Below are positions 56,506 through 64,000 of a stretch of 64,000 bases of DNA, one piece after another (the stretch's first letter is position 1; each line of letters opens with the position of its first letter). This stretch comes from Neisseria musculi. GTDB lineage: Bacteria; Pseudomonadota; Gammaproteobacteria; Burkholderiales; Neisseriaceae. The notes beneath the pieces are model-generated. The model was given only the letters and a program-made list of their open reading frames with translations, was not told the origin of the DNA and did no database searches. The stretch covers positions 1,860,001 through 1,924,000 of the forward strand of contig NZ_CP060414.2 in assembly GCF_014297595.2 (NCBI RefSeq), given 5' to 3'. Position numbers and translations under genes: made by a program.

Positions 56506-56985
56506 CGCAAAACCGCAACGCGCCGGTTTGCTGCTCCAACGTTTTCAGACGGCCTCTAAGCCGACACAGAGCCTGCTTAGGCCGTCTGAAAACATGATGC
56601 ACCGTTTCTGTATCTGAAACGGCACGGAATCTGAAACGGCACGGAATATCCGCCAACCCGCCCTACCACTGTGGGAAGCGGCCTGTTTTTTGCCCTGCCG
56701 GAAAAAGCAGGCAAAAAAGCGGCGGCGGCAACCGCTCCGCAATGCGGACAGCACCGCACAACGTGATTTTGCCGGGCGTGCAAACCCGATGTGCAAGCCC
56801 GCAACGCTTTACGCTACTTAGACAAGCGCACGCCTTTATCCGCCAAAACCATACCGTGCTTGGCTGTTGCAGCAGATTCCGCAGATTCAGGCACAGCCGT
56901 TCCGACAAAACAGCCGTTCAAACATTTTGACTGACGGCCCGGCCGCACCGAAAGGCCGTCTGAAAAACAAAAAAAAGGATTTTCG
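56506..56985. other. Intergenic sequence with a short tandem repeat
   Basis: It contains a 2 x 17 base perfect direct repeat (CTGAAACGGCACGGAAT at 56614-56630 and 56631-56647) and a pair of uptake sequences around 56543 and 56580. The remaining GC-rich sequence has only unsupported frames. Confidence 0.55.
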
Positions 56986-58680
56986 ATGACCCACTCCCTC
57001 AAACCCGCCTACGACTACATCATCATCGGCGCCGGCAGCGCGGGCTGCGTTCTGACCGCCCGCCTGACCGAAGACGAAAACGTGTCCGTGCTGCTCCTGG
57101 AGGCCGGCCTGCCCGACTACCGCCTCGACTTCCGCACCCAAATGCCCGCCGCACTGGCCATGCCGCTGCAGGGCACCACCTACAACTGGGGCTACCAAAC
57201 CGAGCCCGAGCCGTTTATGAACCACCGCATCATGGATTGCGGGCGCGGCAAAGGCTTGGGCGGTTCATCGCTGATTAACGGCATGTGCTATATCCGCGGC
57301 AACGCGCTCGACTTCGACCACTGGGCGCAAAAGCCCGGCCTGGCCGATTGGACTTATCACGACTGCCTGCCCTATTTCAAAAAAGCCGAACACCGCGATG
57401 CGGGCGAAAACGCTTATCACGGCAGCAGCGGGCCGATACACGTTACCACCGCCAAACCGGGCGCAAACCCGCTGTTTGAAGCTATGATTCAGGCCGGCGC
57501 GGATGCCGGCTACCCGCGCACCGATGATTTGAACGGCTATCAGCAGGAAGGCTTCGGCCCGATGGACCGCTTCGTAACCCCCAACGGCCGCCGCGCCTCT
57601 GCCGCGCGCGGTTATCTCGATATGGCGCGCCACCGAGAGCGACTCACCATACTCACCGGCACACTAACCGATGTGGTGCTGTTTGACGGCAAACGCGCGC
57701 GCGGCGTGCGCTTTCAACATCAGGGCCGTCTGAAAACGGTTGAAGCGCAGCGCGAAGTGATGGTGTGCGCCGGCGCCATTGCCTCGCCGCAGATTCTGCA
57801 ACGCAGCGGCATCGGCCCCGGCTCATGGCTCAAAGAGGCCGGCGTGGCCGAAATACTCGACCTGCCCGGCGTGGGCAGCAACCTGCAAGACCATCTCGAG
57901 CTATACATACAATACGAATGCAGAGAGCCGGTTTCCATCGCGCCCGCCACCCGTTGGTGGAACCAACCCGCCATCGGCGCCGAATGGCTGTTTTGCGGCA
58001 CTGGTTTGGGTGCCACCAACCATTTTGAAGGCGGCGGTTTTATCCGCAGCCACGAAAAATTTGCCTGGCCGAATATCCAATACCACTTTCTGCCAATTGC
58101 CGTGCGCTATGACGGCCGCAACGCCAGCAAAGCCCACAGTTTCCAGGCGCACGTCGGCTCGATGCGCTCGCCCAGCCGCGGCCGCGTGAAACTCAAATCG
58201 GCCGATCCTGCCGAACATCCGAGCATTCTTTTCAATTACATGAGCCACAATCAAGATTGGGAAGAGTTCCGCGCCGCCATCCGCATCACCCGCGAAATCA
58301 TCAGCCAGCCCGCACTCGACCGTTACCGCGGCGCGGCGATTACGCCGTCTGAAAGCCTGCAAAGCGATGCCGAACTGGACGAATATGTGCGCAACCATGC
58401 CGAAACCGCCTACCACCCTTCCTGCACCTGCGCGATGGGCGAAGGCAACGAAGCGGTAACCGACGGTGAAGGCCGCGTACACGGCATCACCGGCCTGCGC
58501 GTGGTCGATGCCTCGATTATGCCCGACATCATCACCGGCAACCTCAACGCCGCCACCATTATGCTGGCCGAGAAAATCGCCGACAAAATCCGCGGCCGCG
58601 CCCCGCTGCCCAAGTCGGACGCGCCTTATTACCGTGCCGATGGCGCGCCGGTGCGCGGCGAACCGAAACGCGGCGGATAA
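56986..58680 (+). CDS. betA: Choline dehydrogenase
   Basis: FAD-dependent GMC oxidoreductase that oxidises choline to betaine aldehyde at the inner membrane. It has 564 residues. [22 protein letters not shown] is the FAD-binding motif, [17 protein letters not shown] the GMC signature 1, [16 protein letters not shown] the signature 2, and [13 protein letters not shown] carries the catalytic His. AAAAGGA lies about 7 bases before the ATG. With betB it makes a complete two-step pathway, though 480 bases and a hairpin separate them. Confidence 0.96.
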   Translation: MTHSLKPAYDYIIIGAGSAGCVLTARLTEDENVSVLLLEAGLPDYRLDFRTQMPAALAMPLQGTTYNWGYQTEPEPFMNHRIMDCGRGKGLGGSSLINGMCYIRGNALDFDHWAQKPGLADWTYHDCLPYFKKAEHRDAGENAYHGSSGPIHVTTAKPGANPLFEAMIQAGADAGYPRTDDLNGYQQEGFGPMDRFVTPNGRRASAARGYLDMARHRERLTILTGTLTDVVLFDGKRARGVRFQHQGRLKTVEAQREVMVCAGAIASPQILQRSGIGPGSWLKEAGVAEILDLPGVGSNLQDHLELYIQYECREPVSIAPATRWWNQPAIGAEWLFCGTGLGATNHFEGGGFIRSHEKFAWPNIQYHFLPIAVRYDGRNASKAHSFQAHVGSMRSPSRGRVKLKSADPAEHPSILFNYMSHNQDWEEFRAAIRITREIISQPALDRYRGAAITPSESLQSDAELDEYVRNHAETAYHPSCTCAMGEGNEAVTDGEGRVHGITGLRVVDASIMPDIITGNLNAATIMLAEKIADKIRGRAPLPKSDAPYYRADGAPVRGEPKRGG

Positions 58681-59010
58681 CGCAAGCAGGCCGAAACCGC
58701 CGCAAGCCGCTTTAGCCGTCTGAACACACCTGCATCATGCCCGGGCTTGGCCCGGATGTTTCGCTGTTTCAAAAGAAACGGAGCCTTTGCAACATCCGTT
58801 CAGGCCGTCTGAAAAACCTATTTCCCGCCATGCCCGCGCAGGAGAAAACCGAATCTTTTAAAAATCAAATGTTTTTGATTGCAATATTCTGTGAAAAATA
58901 AAATCAAACACCGCCTGCGTGGAAATGGCGACAGTGGGATATTTCAGACGGCCTGAATGAGTTTGGCAACGGTTTCGAAACAACAGATACGCGGATACGG
59001 CGGGCATAAA
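58681..59010. other. Intergenic sequence with uptake sequences and dRS3-like cores
   Basis: Uptake sequences at about 58803 and 58947. Words such as CCGCCTGCGTGGAAAT (58908) resemble decayed dRS3 repeats. No gene. Confidence 0.45.
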
Positions 59011-59050
59011 CCATACAGGCTGTCTGAACGTTTTCAGACGGCCTGTATGG
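59011..59050 (-). terminator. Uptake-sequence hairpin behind the porin remnant
   Basis: CCATACAGGC.GTCTGAA and its complement form a stem of about 17 bp (one mismatch) directly downstream of the minus-strand porin fragment. Confidence 0.8.
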
Positions 59051-59074
59051 TTCGAAACCGTTCCGCTATCTTGC

Positions 59075-59386
59075 TCAATTCGGTATATTCAGCCCGCCGC
59101 CTGCCTTCTTCTCGCGGAAATAGTCGCGCATCGAGCCGCTGCTGCCGGCCGGCGCCTCCTGCTCGAATTTCCACACCGCATTGGTTGCGCCCCCGCCTAT
59201 CGGGTGCAAACCGCTCAAGCCGATATAGCTGCCGAAATCGCTTACCGAAGCGCGGCTGCGGCTCTCGCTGCCTGTTTTGGTTTGCGACACTTCCACACCG
59301 CTGCGGATATTGCCGTAGAGCCGCACTTGCGCCGCCGCCACCGCCGGCAGCAGTGCCGCCAGCAGCCAAACCGTTGTTCTGTTCAT
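59075..59386 (-). pseudogene. Truncated neisserial porin
   Basis: A 103-residue frame from the ATG at 59386 with AAGGTG upstream. MNRTTVWLLAALLPAVAAA is a signal peptide. QVRLYGNIRSGVEVSQTKTGS then matches the first barrel strand of PorA/PorB-type porins (DVTLYGTIKAGVETSRS), and VSDFGSYIGLSGLHPIGGGATNAVWKFEQEA matches (V)[26 protein letters not shown]. The chain ends after MRDYFREKKAGGGLNIPN, whereas porins continue for 230-300 residues. No further barrel sequence follows before the terminator. It retains start and terminator, so it may be a remnant or, less likely, a small expressed peptide. Confidence 0.75.
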
Positions 59387-59695
59387 GATTACACCTTTAT
59401 CGCTCATCCGTTAAAATCAACACAGGGCGGCAGCTTGCCGCCCATACACGCCATACACACCGTTTCTATTGCCGTTTCAGCGGCCGGCAAAACCGCTCTC
59501 TGCCAGCCCAAGCAAGCCGCCGCCGTGATGGTTTCCAATAAGCTGCCGAGACTCCCCTTTGTTTCCGCCGCCAAGCCAAGCCGCGGCGGAAATGCAGAAA
59601 ACCCGCCGTATCGGGTGTAAAAAGTGTAACAGATAGGCGGTAAATAAATCATAATGAACGCAAAGCCGCCCGGCCGTCTGAAACAGGAGACTCCC
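59387..59695. other. Intergenic sequence without a gene
   Basis: Divergent spacer between the porin remnant and the nitrilase-family gene. One uptake sequence lies close to the latter (about 59674). Minus-strand frames here are antisense to the hydrolase gene or lack starts. Confidence 0.45.
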
Positions 59696-60499
59696 ATGCA
59701 CACTCTGCGCGCCGCCGCCGTCCAAATGGTATCCGGCACCCGTCCCGAAGAAAACATCCGCACCATGCAGCGTTTGGTGGAAAAAGCCGCCGATGCCGGC
59801 GCCGACTGGGTTGTATTGCCCGAATACTGGCCGCTGATGGGCGCCGGTGATGCCGATAAGCTCGCTGTGGCCGAGCCTTTGGGCAACGGCGTTTTTCAGA
59901 CGGCCTTAAGCGAAACTGCCAAACAAAACCGTGTGGTGCTCTTCGGCGGCACGGTTCCGCTGCAAAGCCCCGACCCGGATAAAGTGTTCAACACCCTGCC
60001 GGTTTACGGCCGCAACGGCGAATGTATCGGCATTTATCACAAAATGCATCTGTTTGGCTATTCGGGTTTGGGCGAACGCTATGCCGAAGCCGACACCATT
60101 TCGGCCGGCGCAGGCGTGCCGCATTTCAGCGCAGACGGCATCAATGTGGCTGCAGGCGTGTGTTACGACCTGCGTTTTCCCGAATTTTTCCGCGCCCAAC
60201 TGCCGTTTGAAGTGATGGTATTGCCCGCCGCCTTCACCTACACCACCGGCAAAGCGCACTGGGAGCTGCTGCTGCGCGCCCGCGCCGTTGAAAACCAATG
60301 CTATGTTATTGCCTCTGCGCAAGGCGGCACACACGAAAACGGGCGGCGCACCTTCGGCCACAGCATGATTATCGACCCGTGGGGCGGTATTCTCGATGTT
60401 TTGCCCGAAGGCGAAGGCATGGTAACGGCCGAGATTGATGCCCGCCGCCTGCAAAGCGTGCGCACCCGCCTGCCTGCGTTGGCGCACCGCCGCCTGTAA
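59696..60499 (+). CDS. Nitrilase-superfamily amidohydrolase (Nit/omega-amidase type)
   Basis: A 267-residue protein from the ATG at 59696 with AGGAG 8 bases upstream. The catalytic triad is visible: Glu in DWVVLPEYWPLMG, Lys in GIYHKMHLFGY, Cys in VAAGVCYDLRFPEFFR. The short length and the LRFPE.FR block place it with NIT1/NIT2-like enzymes, which deaminate keto-acid amides or deaminated glutathione. It probably acts in cytoplasmic metabolite repair. Transcribed alone. Confidence 0.9.
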   Translation: MHTLRAAAVQMVSGTRPEENIRTMQRLVEKAADAGADWVVLPEYWPLMGAGDADKLAVAEPLGNGVFQTALSETAKQNRVVLFGGTVPLQSPDPDKVFNTLPVYGRNGECIGIYHKMHLFGYSGLGERYAEADTISAGAGVPHFSADGINVAAGVCYDLRFPEFFRAQLPFEVMVLPAAFTYTTGKAHWELLLRARAVENQCYVIASAQGGTHENGRRTFGHSMIIDPWGGILDVLPEGEGMVTAEIDARRLQSVRTRLPALAHRRL

Positions 60500-61061
60500 A
60501 TGCCGGGCTATCAGGCCAAACCCGCATATGGCGCAGGTGTTGGCAAGATAGCGATAGATTCTGCTCCGCATACCCTTTATCAAAGCAAAGGCCGTCTGAA
60601 ACATATTTTTCAGACGGCTCCAATGAGTTTGCAGTTAAGGTAGTTTTGCAAAAGCCCCTCGCGGCCGTCTGAAAACTTAACGCCAATACTCCTGCCCGCA
60701 ATATCCGTCTTCCACCTGAGCGGCAGATGTTTGATTATCAGGCCGAGCCCGATAATCAAGCAGGTGTCTGTAAGATACCGATATAGGTTTTTGGCAACAC
60801 CAAGGCCGTCTGAAACCGATTCTTTCAGACGGCCTTTTTAGGGAATACCCGCTGTAACGGCATCAAACCGTTTCCGACACCTAATCGGCCGCTGCTTGGG
60901 CTTGCAAAAACGTGCTCTTTGCGCCGATACCGGCACCGCAGCAAAACCACAAACCGAGCCCTGCCGACACGGCATTATACCGGCAGCCGGCCGGCAAGCC
61001 TGAAACGCCTGCGCCCGTTATGTTCACGGCCGGATGCCGGCCTGCATACCCTGCATCGAAG
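60500..61061. other. Intergenic sequence with uptake-sequence hairpins
   Basis: Hairpins of paired uptake sequences at 60590-60617 and 60802-60839 (the latter followed by TTTTT). Between them are related short phrases (AAGATA-CGATA at 60547 and 60773) that recur about 225 bases apart. No gene recognised. Confidence 0.5.
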
Positions 61062-61098
61062 CCGGGGCCGTCTGAAAATCTGTTTCAGACGGCCCCGG
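61062..61098 (-). terminator. Uptake-sequence hairpin behind the L,D-transpeptidase gene
   Basis: CCGGGGCCGTCTGAAA and TTTCAGACGGCCCCGG form a 16-bp stem with a 5-base loop. Confidence 0.8.
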
Positions 61099-61125
61099 AT
61101 TTGGAAAATACCTGCTGCAACGGTA

Positions 61126-61545
61126 TCAGACCACTTCCAGCACAAAATAGGCTTTCAGCTTTTCGTATAAATCATCGGTAACGTTGATGCAGCCGTTGGT
61201 CATCACGCGCTCCTTCACGTTAGAAGAAGCGATGCGCTCCATGCGGCGTTCCTCGGGCTTGAGTTTCCACACGCGGTGGACGGCAAACATAAAATCGCCG
61301 TCTTCTTTAAACTTCATCACATCGCCGCCATAGCCCCGCTGGGTGGTTTTCACGATATTCAGATCAAATGTGCCTTTGGGTGTGGTTTTGCCGATTAATA
61401 CGGGATAGCAGCGGTTGTTTTCCAAACACAGCTCGGAGCGGTCGGTATAAACCACTGCTTTGCGTTTTTTCAAATGCTCAATGCTGCCGGCCCGGGCAGC
61501 TACACCCAAGCCGAGCAGCACGACAATCACTGCAAGTTTGTTCAT
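61126..61545 (-). CDS. Small L,D-transpeptidase-family protein
   Basis: A 139-residue protein with a signal peptide (MNKLAVIVVLLGLGVAARA). KRKAVVYTDRSELCLENNRCYPVLIGKTTPKGTFDL is the opening strand pair of YkuD domains. FAVHRVWKL and VMTNGCINVTDDLYEKL supply the His and the (S/T)xGC catalytic motif. It probably modifies peptidoglycan in the periplasm (3-3 cross-links or anchoring). It is among the shortest forms of the family. It lies 25 bases after the BamE-like gene, so the two are likely one operon. Confidence 0.82.
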   Translation of the reverse strand: MNKLAVIVVLLGLGVAARAGSIEHLKKRKAVVYTDRSELCLENNRCYPVLIGKTTPKGTFDLNIVKTTQRGYGGDVMKFKEDGDFMFAVHRVWKLKPEERRMERIASSNVKERVMTNGCINVTDDLYEKLKAYFVLEVV

Positions 61546-61570
61546 TACAGTTTCTGCTGGTTGCGCACGC

Positions 61571-62032
61571 TTATTGGCGGATGCGTTTCGGAGAAGTTTC
61601 CACTTCGCGGATAATCACTTCGCGAACGGGCTCTTTCTCTTTCGGACCGCAGCCTTCGGGCAGCCAGAAGAAGCTTTGCGCGTTCATTTTCTTGTCGAAC
61701 AAGATTTTGTATTGGCAAGTTTTGTGTTCGCCGTTTTCACGGTAGTTGAACAGATAATCCCACTCGCGCACGAAGTATTGGCCTTCGTTGAAATGCGGGC
61801 GGCCGATCAGGTTGTAGATTTGGTCTTTGTTCATGCCCGCTTCAATCTGGCGCACATTGTCCCAATTGGGCCAAGAGCCGTGTTGGCTGCCGCTGTGGCG
61901 GAAAGTGGTTTTTTCGGGATTCGGCCATACGGGGCTGTCGGTAGTGCCTTCTTTACTTACTTTGCTCAAATTGCCGCAGGCAGCCAAAGCAAGAGCGGCG
62001 GCCACGGGTAAAATCAATGCAGACAGTTTCAT
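61571..62032 (-). CDS. SmpA/OmlA (BamE)-domain lipoprotein
   Basis: A 153-residue protein with lipoprotein signal MKLSALILPVAAALALAAC (Cys19). WDNVRQIEAGMNKDQIYNLIGRPHFNEGQYFVREWDYLFNY is the SmpA/OmlA signature, in which xGMxxxQVxxLxGxPxF precedes a WDYxF strand. CQYKILFDKKMNAQSFFWLPEGCG follows. The second half is charged (KEKEPVREVIIREVE). The domain is that of the BAM-complex lipoprotein BamE, but whether this is the BAM subunit or a paralogue cannot be told. Paired with an L,D-transpeptidase, it may serve the envelope-peptidoglycan link. Confidence 0.82.
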   Translation of the reverse strand: MKLSALILPVAAALALAACGNLSKVSKEGTTDSPVWPNPEKTTFRHSGSQHGSWPNWDNVRQIEAGMNKDQIYNLIGRPHFNEGQYFVREWDYLFNYRENGEHKTCQYKILFDKKMNAQSFFWLPEGCGPKEKEPVREVIIREVETSPKRIRQ

Positions 62033-62098
62033 TATGATTTCCTTTCAATCATTCAATCTTTGAGAAAGGCCGCCGTTTTCAGACGGCCTCTGCCGTTA

Positions 62099-63562
62099 TT
62101 ACCACTGGTAACCCAGGCTGGCACCCCAATTGACATCTTTGCGGGTGTTTACACCCACGCCGAATTTGGTCGACCATTTGTTGTTGTCGGAGTTATGCGC
62201 ATAACCCACGGCCAAAGCCTGTTGGTTTTTATAACCGCCCACAGCGGCAGAAACCAAGCTCTTGCCCGGCTCGTTGGGGCGTTGCAAAAAGCCGATGGCG
62301 GTGGCACCGGCGATACCGGCACGCAGATCTTTGTCCAAATCATTCACACGGTTGCCCAACGCATCGACACGTTGGTTATAGTTGTTGCTGATATTGGTAA
62401 TCTGGTTGCCCAAGTTGGTGATGTTGGTGGTGTTGGTGTCCACCTGCTGTGCCACGCTGTAGAGCTGGCTGCCGTTGATGGCATCGGTGCTGGTGGCATT
62501 GATGCGGCCGGCGGCAACATTGCTCACGGTGCGCTCGTTACCTGCAGAACCCACACTCACGGTGCCCTTGGGCGAAGTACCCGCAAAGCCGCTGTAAGTG
62601 AGGTTGCCCACGGTGGCAGAGTTGGTGGAAACATAAGCCGAGGTGGTAGAGTTCGCGCCCAAGGCCACAGAATTTGCCAAAGAAGCATTGGCAAAGCGGC
62701 CTAAAGCCACGGAGTTTTCGGCCGATGCGGCAGCGTTGCGGCCCAAAGCCGCGCTGTCGTTGGCAGATGCATTGGCAGCCACACCCAAAGCCACACTGTT
62801 GGTGCCGCCGGCCTTGGCGGCATTACCGCCTGCAAATGAATTGACTGCAGAAGCCGCCGATCTCAAGCCCAAGGCTACGCTGCCGGTGCCGGAGGCATTG
62901 GCAGAAGTGCCGAAGGCAGCGCTGTTCACACCGCTGGCTTTGGAGCCTACACCGGCGGCAAGTGCATTAACGGCAGAGCTGTTGGAATGAAGGCCGATGG
63001 CGGTGGCATTTTGCCCCGAGGCAACAGAGCGGGTGCCGATGGCGTTGGAATGCTGGCCGCTGGCATTAGCCGCGCCGCCGAAAGCATTGGCATAGTTGCC
63101 GCTGGCGCGGGATTCTTGACCCAAAGCAGTGCTGGATCCGCCGCTGGCAATGGCTCTGCGGCCGATGGCAGTGTCGGCGTTTTTCTGCGCTTCGGCCAGA
63201 TTGCCCAAAGCAGTGGCAGAAATACCGGTAGCTTTGGTTTGCGCACCCAGCGCAACCGAACCGTTTTGAGTGGATTGACTGATGGTGCCGATAGCCACCG
63301 AACCTTGATTGGTTGCGGTGGGGCCGTGGCCGATAGCTATCGCATAGCGGCCGCTGGCACCCAAGCTGTCTTTATTGTTGTTGGCCGAAGCGGTGTTTAC
63401 ACCCACAATGCCGCCCACACTCACATATTGAACATTTTGGGTTGTGCCTGCCACATAAGCCGCATTGGCATATGCGCCTGACGACACTGCCATCAGGCCG
63501 GCGGCAACAGAAACCGCCAACAGGCGGGGTTGTGCATTGATTTGAACATTTTTACGGTTCAT
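62099..63562 (-). CDS. YadA-type trimeric autotransporter adhesin
   Basis: A 487-residue protein from the ATG at 63562 (GGGAG upstream); the in-frame start at 63700 has no support. MNRKNVQINAQPRLLAVSVAAGLMAVSSGAYA is an extended signal peptide. Residues ~50-330 are a left-handed beta-roll head made of ~14-residue units (patterns of VALGxxAxAS, SxALGxxSxASG). A neck and short coiled-coil stalk follow (INGSQLYSVAQQVDTNTTNITNLGNQITNIS). The last ~80 residues are the YadA membrane anchor (DLRAGIAGATAIGFL...VGVNTRKDVNWGASLGYQW), ending in Trp. Three copies form one outer-membrane adhesin. The many similar head units make copy-number change likely. Confidence 0.93.
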   Translation of the reverse strand: MNRKNVQINAQPRLLAVSVAAGLMAVSSGAYANAAYVAGTTQNVQYVSVGGIVGVNTASANNNKDSLGASGRYAIAIGHGPTATNQGSVAIGTISQSTQNGSVALGAQTKATGISATALGNLAEAQKNADTAIGRRAIASGGSSTALGQESRASGNYANAFGGAANASGQHSNAIGTRSVASGQNATAIGLHSNSSAVNALAAGVGSKASGVNSAAFGTSANASGTGSVALGLRSAASAVNSFAGGNAAKAGGTNSVALGVAANASANDSAALGRNAAASAENSVALGRFANASLANSVALGANSTTSAYVSTNSATVGNLTYSGFAGTSPKGTVSVGSAGNERTVSNVAAGRINATSTDAINGSQLYSVAQQVDTNTTNITNLGNQITNISNNYNQRVDALGNRVNDLDKDLRAGIAGATAIGFLQRPNEPGKSLVSAAVGGYKNQQALAVGYAHNSDNNKWSTKFGVGVNTRKDVNWGASLGYQW

Positions 63563-64000
63563 GGTTATCTCCCGATATGAAAGAAGAGTATCGTTCCAGC
63601 CTGAATCATCTGGCTCGGCCACAAACAGCCGTATCCTGCTTTTGCAGAACCGGCTTTCCGATACGGTTGGTTGAAACAATTGAAACTCGGCCGAAGCCAA
63701 TCAATGTTTGGCGGCCTTACTTCGTTTCTTGCTTCCAATAATATAACTTAACGGCATTTGACTAAAGTAAAATTTTAAAATGAAGTCTAAGTTTTTATTA
63801 CTGTTTTTATCAATATTGGGTATATTTCTTACAAAAATAATAACTTTAGATAATAATTACAACATTATTTATTTACTGTTCTTGTTTTAATTTATATATA
63901 AATTTACATTTATTTAATAAATAATTTATAAAAACATATTTCTTTACTTATTTTATTCATAAAGCATTAAAACAAAGAAACCAATCGGAAACAACCTATG
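63563..64000. other. AT-rich leader region upstream of the trimeric adhesin
   Basis: From about 63740 the sequence becomes extremely AT-rich (long runs of T, A, TTTATA and AATAA), unlike anything else in the window except the capsule cassette. A 36-codon hydrophobic frame (63780-63890) has no ribosome-binding site. No uptake sequence is seen. The region probably holds the adhesin promoter and may bind H-NS-like or other AT-preferring regulators. Confidence 0.5.

Noticed and set aside
63780..63890. 36-codon hydrophobic frame in the AT-rich right edge
   Set aside because: Lacks a ribosome-binding site; AT-rich DNA readily gives hydrophobic frames. It could only be judged with flanking sequence.

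Overview
The window is chromosomal DNA of a Neisseriaceae bacterium, most likely a commensal or animal-associated Neisseria. The strongest sign is the very frequent DNA uptake sequence in the AG dialect (AGGCCGTCTGAA and its complement). It occurs in most intergenic spaces, often as an inverted pair that also serves as a terminator. Supporting signs are Correia-like and dRS3-like intergenic repeats, a neisserial capsule locus, the pilF/pilG/pilD type IV pilus genes and a neisserial porin remnant. I do not assign a species.

Layout. 1-4.4 kb: a DUF2868 membrane protein running off the edge, an outer-membrane beta-barrel candidate, and a lemA plus two TPM-domain genes operon. 4.5-8.1 kb: the complete dTDP-L-rhamnose operon rfbBACD. 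8.7-14.3 kb, minus strand: pilF-pilG-pilD followed by coaE-zapD-yacG, then tRNA-Phe. 15-18.2 kb: an isochorismatase-family protein and groES-groEL behind a sigma-32-type promoter. 18.6-36.9 kb: a complete ABC-transporter-dependent capsule locus. Export genes ctrABCD run leftwards. From a shared divergent control region, the synthesis genes run rightwards: UDP-GlcNAc 2-epimerase, UDP-ManNAc dehydrogenase, three or four glycosyltransferases and a DUF6270 protein, then the Kdo-linker genes lipA/lipB. 37-43 kb: an EamA permease, a SpoIIAA-like protein, a crotonase closely resembling the DSF synthase RpfF, and leuA carrying an in-frame helix-turn-helix extension. 43-54 kb, mostly minus strand: aminopeptidase P, POT peptide transporter, HAD phosphatase, DnaQ-like exonuclease, tRNA-Arg/tRNA-Glu, a broken thioesterase, fba, an MliC-like lipoprotein and gpmA. 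54-58.7 kb: betB, a small membrane protein and betA (choline to glycine betaine). 59-63.6 kb: a truncated porin, a nitrilase-family hydrolase, an L,D-transpeptidase with a BamE-like lipoprotein, and a YadA-type trimeric adhesin.

How the genes work together. The capsule block is self-contained: it makes UDP-ManNAcA, polymerises it with unidentified sugars, attaches the poly-Kdo lipid anchor (LipA/LipB) and exports the chain (CtrABCD). Its central part (about 26.8-31.9 kb) is AT-rich and has no full uptake sequence, which points to import of that cassette. The least ordinary signals are: a C-terminal beta-rich module shared by three different capsule proteins; an A19 tract sitting where an UP element would be in the capsule promoter; the HTH-LeuA fusion with repeated operator-like boxes in its own promoter; the RpfF-like enzyme without visible Rpf signalling partners; and a set of decaying genes and mobile intergenic repeats.
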